Assembly: GCA_019058365.1 (NCBI GenBank)
Contig: JAHPZE010000008.1
Coordinates: forward strand, 62,001 to 126,000
Source of the DNA: Promethearchaeota archaeon
Lineage (GTDB): Archaea; Asgardarchaeota; Lokiarchaeia; Sigyniarchaeales; SOKP01
Direction: 5' to 3'
DNA length: 64,000 nt
The notes below the pieces were generated by a model. It was not told where the DNA came from, made no database searches, and worked only from the letters and a program-made list of their open reading frames with translations. The position numbers and the translations under genes are program-made. Of this stretch, positions 57,948 through 64,000 are shown in pieces (position 1 is the stretch's first letter; each line of letters begins with the position of its first letter).

Positions 57948-59297
57948 TTATTCGTTTAATACAGAATTTTCTTTTTTCTTCCTTAATTTTTTGTCTTCGA
58001 GTGGTTCGACAAGATAGGGATTGAGGATCTTCATTCCTATAATAAAGAAAGAAATTAATGACCATTCGACAATAATTGAAATGATAAAAGGTGCTTGATG
58101 ACTTATAGTTTCCCATGCGATCCCTCCTAAGAGAGGACCTATTATCATACCTATTGATTCAAAAAGAGTAATCATCCCAAATATCTTTCCTCGATGCTTA
58201 ATCGAGACACGACTAAGGAAATTTATGAAAATAAAGCTAGTTGTTAACATAATGGTCTGGTCGATAATAAGTAAAATAGAAAAAACCCATAAGTTACCTG
58301 AATTAATAATGAGCCATGTAACCACACCTCCAAGAAAACTTGATACAATAACAGTTAAATATGTGTTAAGTTTGTCAGCTAATGTTCCTAATTTAGGTGC
58401 GATTAAAGCCCCGATTAATGCTGTGGGCAAATAAAACCATGCCACTAATTCTGCATTACTATTTATATTTGCAAGTACATAAGTTTGAATATAAGGCCGA
58501 TATAATCCAGAATTAATTGCGGTTAAAAAAAAACCAGAGAATAAGATAATAATTCCTAAAAAATAGAACAAATTTGGTGTTTTTTTTGAAACCTCGTCTG
58601 AAGTTTCTAATTCAGATTCAACTATACTGTTATTCTCTATATTTGGGTATTCAAACTTTTTATTCTCATCTACTTTCCTTGAGAATTGAATTCCTGCATA
58701 AATATTTGAGATCCCGAAGATAGGAATTGCTCCATATATTAAAAAAGCATTATTCGGAATAAAGTAATTCGATAAACTAAAAATTGTAAATCCTATAACC
58801 GTACCAAGAACCATTCCAATCCCTAAGGCAAGTCTTCTCTTTCCAAAAGCTGAAGATCGATGATATTTTGAGGATTTTTCAGAAATTATAGTATCTAAAG
58901 GAGTCCAAAAAATTTGAGCACCCACACCTAAAAGAAATGCACTTATATACATTCCTATTAATGACTGTAAGATTATAGAAGCATAGAGAACAAAATAAGA
59001 TAAACCTCTCCCAAACGCCCCTATCATTACTAAAATTCGCTTCGAAAAACGATCGGTTAAATATCCAATGAAACTTGAACTGATTAAACCTCCAAACGTG
59101 ATAGCTGAAAAAAATAATCCTACATTAGGCGCAGGATATCCTAAGACGAAATAAATATAGTAATTCATTATATATTCTATAAAAAAAAAACCAAGGGAAT
59201 TCCACACTACAATAAATATAACTGAATTGAAATCTGAAGTGAATTTGTGATGCTCAGTTACTGATTGCTTTTTTCCATTCTTTAAAGTTAATCGCAT
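57948..59297 (-). CDS. Major facilitator superfamily transporter
   Basis: A 449-residue membrane protein with about 12 hydrophobic helices in two halves. The loop after helix 2 is IGYLTDRFSKRILVMIG (about 77-93), a typical MFS motif A. A polar central loop (about 200-240) joins the halves. The C-terminus is charged (EPLEDKKLRKKKENS). Substrate cannot be told; drug or metabolite efflux is possible. Its stop is directly adjacent to the convergent nitroreductase gene. Confidence 0.85.
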   Translation of the reverse strand: MRLTLKNGKKQSVTEHHKFTSDFNSVIFIVVWNSLGFFFIEYIMNYYIYFVLGYPAPNVGLFFSAITFGGLISSSFIGYLTDRFSKRILVMIGAFGRGLSYFVLYASIILQSLIGMYISAFLLGVGAQIFWTPLDTIISEKSSKYHRSSAFGKRRLALGIGMVLGTVIGFTIFSLSNYFIPNNAFLIYGAIPIFGISNIYAGIQFSRKVDENKKFEYPNIENNSIVESELETSDEVSKKTPNLFYFLGIIILFSGFFLTAINSGLYRPYIQTYVLANINSNAELVAWFYLPTALIGALIAPKLGTLADKLNTYLTVIVSSFLGGVVTWLIINSGNLWVFSILLIIDQTIMLTTSFIFINFLSRVSIKHRGKIFGMITLFESIGMIIGPLLGGIAWETISHQAPFIISIIVEWSLISFFIIGMKILNPYLVEPLEDKKLRKKKENSVLNE

Positions 59298-59422
59298 AAT
59301 ATCAATTAGGAAAAAAAACCAAGGAAAAAAAGATTTATGTTTATAACTACATTTTTCAATTTATTAACTAACTTAGGAGTACTATTTAATTACTTTTCTC
59401 GTTGTTTTAGATCTACTCAATC

Positions 59423-60076
59423 TTATAACCAGAAGTGAATTATAGGTGAGAAAGTTTGTCCAAGCCAGTAATAAAAAGTAACCCAATATGTATAAGTAAT
59501 ACCAAGATACAAAAGAGCATATAATATTGCGAAAAAGAATCCAAAAAATACATCTATCGGGAAATGTACCCCTAATATTAATCTTGAAATTGCCATAATA
59601 ATATCTAATATAATAAAAACAGATAAAATAATCCAAAAAAATTGCGTAAAATAATAAGCAAATATAAAACCAAAAAACAATACAAAGGTTACGTGCCCTG
59701 AAGGGAATGATTGTTTTTCTGATTCTTTCATAATATATGGAATTCTAATAAAATCATCATATTTCTTTACGCCCTCATTTTGAAGTGTAACGAATGGGCG
59801 ATTTCTTCTAATTATCTTATAACGTATGATGCTATGAATAATGATACTTTGTTCGAAACCACCAGTAAATAGCACTAAGAGATAATAATCTTTTGTAATA
59901 TATCCGTAGAAATACCATATTAACCAAACCAAACCCCAAAAATACATGGAGCCGAAAAAGCTATATACAATGGCGAATTTTTTTGTTTTTCTACTAAAAT
60001 CACTTTTGTAAATACTTAAAAATGCCCGGTGATCCCAATCCTCTATTTTTCCAAGATATTCTGATAGTGATGACAT
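59423..60076 (-). CDS. PAP2-type membrane phosphatase
   Basis: A 217-residue membrane protein of the PAP2/lipid phosphatase family. Three catalytic motifs are visible: KIIRRNRPF (about 107-115, C1 Lys-x6-Arg-Pro), PSGHVTFVL (about 146-154, C2), and SRLILGVHFPIDVFFGFF (about 185-202, C3 with Arg and His-x3-Asp). About five to six membrane helices surround them. It dephosphorylates lipid phosphates such as phosphatidic acid or polyprenyl diphosphates. Confidence 0.9.
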   Translation of the reverse strand: MSSLSEYLGKIEDWDHRAFLSIYKSDFSRKTKKFAIVYSFFGSMYFWGLVWLIWYFYGYITKDYYLLVLFTGGFEQSIIIHSIIRYKIIRRNRPFVTLQNEGVKKYDDFIRIPYIMKESEKQSFPSGHVTFVLFFGFIFAYYFTQFFWIILSVFIILDIIMAISRLILGVHFPIDVFFGFFFAILYALLYLGITYTYWVTFYYWLGQTFSPIIHFWL

Positions 60077-60426
60077 TATTAAGTTATAAGTCTAATATTG
60101 CATAGGATTTAAATAAAATACAAAAATTGATATTTATACTTTTTGCTACACTTAATCATCTTGATTAATTTTATTATTCCGAATATAATTAGTATTATTT
60201 TAAAGATATAACTTAAATTAAAGACTTTAAAAAGACTTTAGAGTCATTTTCATATCTATCATTAAAATTTGGAAATCACTTTCTTTCTATAATTTGTAAT
60301 TTTAAAGATTTTAAGGTTGCTATGCGTGTTTTATTGGTATGTAGATCCAACAAGTATAAATACAAGTATAGATACTAGAATTTAAAGGAATTAAACTTAT
60401 GATTTTCCAAGAATTATGATGTAATT
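60077..60426. promoter_or_regulatory. 350-bp gap with twin palindromic operators before the 2TM/padR operon
   Basis: No gene is present. Two palindromes stand out near the right end: GTATAAATAC (60354-60363) and AGTATAGATACT (60365-60376), sharing the core GTATNNATAC with centres 12 bp apart. The first includes the TATA-like TATAAATA. A PadR repressor bound here could block TBP. The rest, 60077-60350, is AT-rich and shows nothing else apart from a short AAGACTTTA direct repeat near 60220-60240. Confidence 0.5.
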
Positions 60427-60945
60427 ATGATTGAAAATAATGCATTCTCAGAAGAAAGTTTAAGAAAAATTGCTGCTCAAAAAGTAAGTTTTAGGTTCTC
60501 TGTTAGGATCCATGTGTCTATTTTTATCATTGTTAACTTTTTACTTTTTACAGTAGATTTAGTCTTTACACCAGGACTTTATTGGATCATATTTCCCTTT
60601 TTTTCATGGTTAATAGGAGTTAATATGCATACTTTAGCATATCTCTTATATGCAAGAGGAGTTTATCCAATGGCTAAACGAGGAGTGATTTATCACATAG
60701 TATCTTTTGTCTCTGTTATGCTATTTCTGTTTATAATTAATTTTGCAACACTTTCGGAATATTATTGGGTAATATTTCCTGCAATTTTTTGGGGTACAGC
60801 TGTTATTTTACATATAGTAATTTACATACAATACTTTAGTGGAAAAGCTGAAGAAGGTGGGAAGCTTAGATCAAGAAAAGAGCGTGCAATTGAAAAGGAA
60901 TTACAAAAAATGAGGAAAAAGCAAGAAAGAAATCAACAAAAATAA
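60427..60945 (+). CDS. 2TM-domain protein (four membrane helices)
   Basis: A 172-residue protein made of two 2TM-type modules. Each has a pair of helices: about 24-44 (IHVSIFIIVNFLLFTVDLVF), 47-70, then about 88-108 (YHIVSFVSVMLFLFIINFAT) and 113-135. The soluble ends are basic (RSRKERAIEKELQKMRKKQE). The 2TM family often lies next to PadR regulators or histidine kinases and may modulate them. The next gene starts 7 bases downstream and encodes a PadR protein, so they form an operon. Confidence 0.75.
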   Translation: MIENNAFSEESLRKIAAQKVSFRFSVRIHVSIFIIVNFLLFTVDLVFTPGLYWIIFPFFSWLIGVNMHTLAYLLYARGVYPMAKRGVIYHIVSFVSVMLFLFIINFATLSEYYWVIFPAIFWGTAVILHIVIYIQYFSGKAEEGGKLRSRKERAIEKELQKMRKKQERNQQK

Positions 60946-60952
60946 TTTCAAA

Positions 60953-61585
60953 ATGTGGTTAGGTAAATTTTTAGATCTTGAAGACGATATTGAAGAACTG
61001 GGTTCTATAATTAAAAAGGAAATCCTTGACAATCTTCAAAAAAGCAAACTTACCCCTCTCGAATTTACTATTATTGAGACAATTTTCAATAGTGAACAGC
61101 TTTCTGGTTATGACTTAATAAAAAATTTAAATAGAAGTTTCGCTGGTACATGGGAAGCTCAATCTGGTACCATATATCCACTGTTAAGAAAATTAGAGAA
61201 AGATGGATTTTTGAAAGCTAAGAAAGTAAAAAGCCCAATTGGACCATTAAGAAAAGTTTATTCCTTAACTGAAGTAGGAGATGAACTATTAAAATTTAAG
61301 GTGAACAAAAACTACTACGACCAGTTAAAGTTTGTTGAGAATTTTTTAGTAGAACTCTCATCAATCTTTATTCGGTCTTTTCCTATTAAAGAACAGAGCC
61401 AAAAGATAGCAGAAATACAAAATGCTCTCAATGAAACTCTTATAAATGTGATGCAAAATATCCCACCAACATTAGAATTTAACACAACATGTAAAAATTG
61501 TGGAACTGAAATTGGTCGAGAAGTTGCTTATTGTCCCCAATGTGGAAAATCATTATTTGATGAAATAGAAGTTAAAAAAGATTAG
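60953..61585 (+). CDS. PadR-family transcriptional regulator with zinc-ribbon tail
   Basis: A 210-residue protein. The PadR winged helix spans about 37-110: LEFTIIETIFNSEQLSGYDL (about 36-55), then a WEAQSGTIYPLLRKLEKDGF segment (about 69-88). A C-terminal helix for dimerisation follows (about 115-165). Near the end CKNCG and CPQCG form a zinc ribbon (about 179-198), an uncommon extra. It follows the membrane protein gene by 7 bases. The twin palindromes upstream may be its own operator. Confidence 0.9.
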   Translation: MWLGKFLDLEDDIEELGSIIKKEILDNLQKSKLTPLEFTIIETIFNSEQLSGYDLIKNLNRSFAGTWEAQSGTIYPLLRKLEKDGFLKAKKVKSPIGPLRKVYSLTEVGDELLKFKVNKNYYDQLKFVENFLVELSSIFIRSFPIKEQSQKIAEIQNALNETLINVMQNIPPTLEFNTTCKNCGTEIGREVAYCPQCGKSLFDEIEVKKD

Positions 61586-61610
61586 AATAAAGATAATTTA
61601 AGCTTGTTAA

Positions 61611-62891
61611 TCATTCAATTTCAATACCATATTTTCTGAATATTTTTTTAAGCTCTTCATCTGCAAGGTGCTTTAAAATATCCTCTAAAGGTGCTAAAAT
61701 TTCATCTTTTTTAGCAGTTCGGTTCTGACTTATCCTCCCCTCTTTCACTTCTAGCGCTGTTTGAGCCCAACTATACTCATCATTAAATGTAAAGAGAACA
61801 TCCTTATAAGCACCCTCTGTTCCACCATCTCCTGCAAGTGGTTTTTTTTCAATTGGAACCTCTGGGTCTTGTAAATAACACCAATCAAGTATTACCCATT
61901 CTAATTTCCTTTCGGATTCGGGTCTATCAGCGAGATAAAGACAATAAGCATGACCTCCTAATTCAGAATTTGATGGGGCAAAAACAGGATCAGCTAAAAC
62001 TTCAGCAGCAGATACTTTTACGCGCCAACTAGGGATGCCTGCGTTGATCAATAGAGCCGCAATCAGAATTGCTCCATCTTCACAATCTCCAATCTCTGCT
62101 TGTAAACTCTCGAAGGGGAACAGCCAAAATTCTGGTACTTCAGCAGTTAAATCATCATATTTATACTTCAGAAAATTACAGACGAAATTTTGAATAGCTA
62201 ATGCAGTTTTGTTAGGTGTTTCTTTTCTTAATCCCAACTGTGTTATAACATGCCATAATATAGCATCATTCTTTTTAATAAAAGCCTTAACATCTACATC
62301 TATTTGTTTCTTGTACATTTCTGCTCTTAATGCTCTGCCAGTGTATATGATTGGAGCGGTTTCCCATTTATTATTCCAATAATCTGGCCCGTATTTTCCA
62401 TAATCTCCTTTAAATTCCTCGATGGGTACATAATCAATTTTAGGTATATGGCTTGGAGCGGGTTCTTCTTTTTTCACTGGTTTCTTCGCTGGTTTTTTCT
62501 CAGGGGTTCCTGAAAGATCTTTGGCAGCCTTAATCCAACTTTCAATTTCTTTTTGAGTAGGCATTTTTATGAGAGCTTTAGGATTATCTTTTTTAAATTG
62601 TTTTAATTTTTCAAGAGTACTTTTAGCATTTCTATAGGCAAATTCCTTCACAGAATCTACACCTATAAGATTTAATGCATTAGCCATTTCAGGGCTTACA
62701 CCTTGGATCCGCATTAAATCTGCATGTTCTTGCCATGTATCAACTAATTTCACTGACACTCCTATCTTTCTAGCCAATTTTCTAATTTCATTATATGTAA
62801 GAGGTATAAGATCTTCTACTGTAGAAATTCCTTCTTTCTCTAACTTTTTTGCATGATTTTCGGTAAGACTAATAATTTCTGTTAATTTCAT
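61611..62891 (-). CDS. Transglutaminase-like protein with N-terminal helix-hairpin-helix (DUF4332-like) region
   Basis: A 426-residue protein. The first 125 residues are DUF4332/helix-hairpin-helix-like (LTENHAKKLEKEGISTVEDL at about 9-28; MRIQGVSPEMANALNLIGVD at about 59-78). After a Lys/Pro linker (about 128-148) the second half is a transglutaminase/protease-like fold with a Cys-His-Asp triad: GDCEDG (C270), GGHAYC (H314) and LDWCY (D336). No signal peptide or anchor is seen. It could be a cysteine peptidase, amidase or cross-linker. The helix-hairpin-helix part suggests binding to nucleic acid or protein. Confidence 0.8.
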   Translation of the reverse strand: MKLTEIISLTENHAKKLEKEGISTVEDLIPLTYNEIRKLARKIGVSVKLVDTWQEHADLMRIQGVSPEMANALNLIGVDSVKEFAYRNAKSTLEKLKQFKKDNPKALIKMPTQKEIESWIKAAKDLSGTPEKKPAKKPVKKEEPAPSHIPKIDYVPIEEFKGDYGKYGPDYWNNKWETAPIIYTGRALRAEMYKKQIDVDVKAFIKKNDAILWHVITQLGLRKETPNKTALAIQNFVCNFLKYKYDDLTAEVPEFWLFPFESLQAEIGDCEDGAILIAALLINAGIPSWRVKVSAAEVLADPVFAPSNSELGGHAYCLYLADRPESERKLEWVILDWCYLQDPEVPIEKKPLAGDGGTEGAYKDVLFTFNDEYSWAQTALEVKEGRISQNRTAKKDEILAPLEDILKHLADEELKKIFRKYGIEIE

Positions 62892-63017
62892 ATGTATATC
62901 TCCCTAAATTTTAGAAAATAAATATATAATAATTAAATTTGTTAATATTAATGTTTATTCAATTTACTCGGGTTAAAAAATTAACATGAACACTTAAAAA
63001 TGTAAAATAAATTTCTC

Positions 63018-63689
63018 TTATGAATCTTCTAGTGGAATAACTACAAATATTTCATTCTCAACTAAATTATAAATTAACATTGCAATCTCCACATTATCCA
63101 ATTTTAGAACTTGGCATGCTTTAGTAAATAGTGGGCCAAGTAATATTCGCCCTTTATTTTTATGAGCAACATCCTTAGCAATTTGGAGAATTTCCTTTAT
63201 TTTTAAAGATATCTCTTTTCCTTTAGTAGATCCCATTTTATATGGCAATATAAGACGTAAGTGAAATTCATCATCAACGATCATATCCACACTCACTTTG
63301 TATAACGATTTACGTTGAAAAATTGAAATATCTCCGTTGAATTCAGAATATAACTCTTTAAGCTCGTGATTGTATAATTTTTCAAATCTATTACAAAAAG
63401 AAGTTAAAACTTCTCTCGCAATAATAATAGGTTTTTGATTGGATATAATAGTAGTCCAAATCATTTTTCCCGTACGTGTTATTAAATATTTGCCTTCCAA
63501 AGTTGCTTGTTCGATTGATCCCTCTACTAAAGGCAAATCTAAGATTTCATATTGAATTGAGCTTCGAAAGATATCAAGGAAATCTGGATCAAAATCACCA
63601 GCTGTTTTATAGTAAATAATCTCTTTTGATTCTTTATGAATAATAACAATATACTCGATTGATAATGCTAAAGAAAGATACTCCGGAAT
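63018..63689 (-). CDS. Longin-domain protein (non-canonical start likely)
   Basis: A longin-like protein of about 223 residues if begun at ATT 63689. The N-terminal strand and helix (IEYIVIIHKESKEIIYYKTA; then PDFLDIFRSSIQYEIL) lie upstream of the first canonical start, TTG at 63536. The following strands (LEGKYLITRTGKMIWTTIIS) complete the longin beta sheet. The frame is open up to TAG at 63717. Candidate starts are ATT 63689 or 63695 or CTG 63698; ATG 63705 is out of frame by one, so a frameshift is the other explanation. Remaining sequence (about 80-223) is helical-beta with no enzyme motif. Confidence 0.6.
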   Translation of the reverse strand: MPEYLSLALSIEYIVIIHKESKEIIYYKTAGDFDPDFLDIFRSSIQYEILDLPLVEGSIEQATLEGKYLITRTGKMIWTTIISNQKPIIIAREVLTSFCNRFEKLYNHELKELYSEFNGDISIFQRKSLYKVSVDMIVDDEFHLRLILPYKMGSTKGKEISLKIKEILQIAKDVAHKNKGRILLGPLFTKACQVLKLDNVEIAMLIYNLVENEIFVVIPLEDS

Positions 63690-63880
63690 AAGAATCAGTA
63701 CCCATCGCTGTGATTTCTATGTATATTGAATAGTACCTTTTTATTTATAATTTTGCTCAATAATTATCATAAACTTGGAAAATATTAAATATATAGGAAG
63801 TACTAATGAATCATACTGTATAGACTGAAAGCTTATACAGATGCGATTTCAAAACTTATATTAATAAGGTGGTAAATGAA

Positions 63881-64000
63881 ATGCTTTTTATATCTTATTG
63901 GGAATTAAATCCAGATTTTGATCCCTCAGAATTGGCTGAAATTGCCCAAAAGCTTATGAGTAAAAAACTTTATCCTGTTGAAGGAGTTAAACAAATAGGC
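63881..64000 (+). CDS. DUF3303-like small protein (partial, runs off window)
   Basis: From ATG 63881, 40 residues are visible to the edge: MLFISYWELNPDFDPSELAE followed by IAQKLMSKKLYPVEGVKQIG. This resembles the start of the DUF3303 family of small proteins (about 80-100 residues), of unknown function. AAGGTGG (63866-63872) is a ribosome-binding site 8 bases before the ATG; another ATG (63876) ends quickly in a different frame. Confidence 0.6.
   Translation, partial: MLFISYWELNPDFDPSELAEIAQKLMSKKLYPVEGVKQIG

Overview
This is an AT-rich, gene-dense archaeal chromosome segment that looks like an Asgard archaeon of the Lokiarchaeia (Promethearchaeia) type. Archaeal markers are ribosomal protein eL37 next to an LSm protein, an EndA-type tRNA-intron endonuclease, the archaeal PIN/VirB11-like ATPase, and TATA-box-like promoters. 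Asgard-type eukaryotic-signature genes are an actin-like protein, three small-GTPase-type genes, roadblock and longin-like proteins, a ubiquitin-like protein with an E1-like enzyme, a large WD40 protein and long coiled-coil proteins. No rRNA, tRNA, CRISPR array, transposase or phage gene was found.

Layout. 1-5.2 kb: partial metallo-beta-lactamase, ModE-like regulator, CBS protein, an actin-like protein with a double zinc-ribbon insertion, a surface prenyltransferase-like toroid protein, FolD. 5.4-11.2 kb: longin-like protein plus DRG-like GTPase, a Ski2-like helicase, a J-domain-less DnaJ-type zinc protein. 11.3-16.7 kb: ECF S component with tandem operator-like repeats, threonine synthase fused to a winged helix, flavin reductase, SMP-30, nitronate monooxygenase. 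17-27.4 kb: Ras-like GTPase and coiled-coil partner, PfkB kinase, HEAT-repeat protein, coiled-coil membrane protein, APC and MFS permeases, PHP phosphatase. 27.4-31.9 kb: a rearranged block with an exact-spacing sir2 duplication (one copy dead), MFS gene tails, a GTPase with a zinc ribbon, an MBL hydrolase, 3-hydroxyacyl-CoA dehydrogenase and intact sirtuin. 32.3-37.7 kb: a module of 2-hydroxyacyl-CoA-dehydratase-related genes (FAD-oxidase fusion, activase, component protein, truncated paralog) enclosed by a 47-bp direct repeat, with mosaic base composition. 37.9-48.4 kb: PIN-ATPase and EndA, PAS histidine kinase, hydrogenase protease, longin-like protein, ten-helix membrane protein, ubiquitin-like protein, winged-helix regulator, NadA. 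48.5-57.3 kb: isochorismatase-like plus WD40 membrane protein, gamma carbonic anhydrase, roadblock plus E1-like enzyme, eL37/LSm, a second dehydratase pair, SepF. 57.4-64 kb: nitroreductase, MFS, PAP2 phosphatase, 2TM/PadR operon, transglutaminase-like protein, longin protein, DUF3303-like protein.

The main unexpected result concerns translation starts. Several genes have no in-frame ATG, GTG or TTG that would preserve their essential N-terminus, but have an ATT directly after an in-frame stop or a ribosome-binding site. In three of them (membrane protein at 13641, ubiquitin-like protein at 45742, E1-like enzyme at 53401) the ATT follows a GTGAT Shine-Dalgarno half-site by exactly 5 bases. 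eL37 has the same spacing in front of ATG. Threonine synthase (13424) and the 25974 gene have GAGGT ahead of ATT. AUU therefore seems to be a routine start codon in this genome, and annotations limited to ATG/GTG/TTG truncate real proteins, including the PLP lysine of threonine synthase and the nucleotide-binding loop of the E1-like enzyme.

Functionally, the window mixes housekeeping metabolism (folate C1, NAD, threonine, CoA-ester chemistry, flavoproteins) with cytoskeletal and GTPase signalling parts. All names come from reading motifs by eye; no database search was run.
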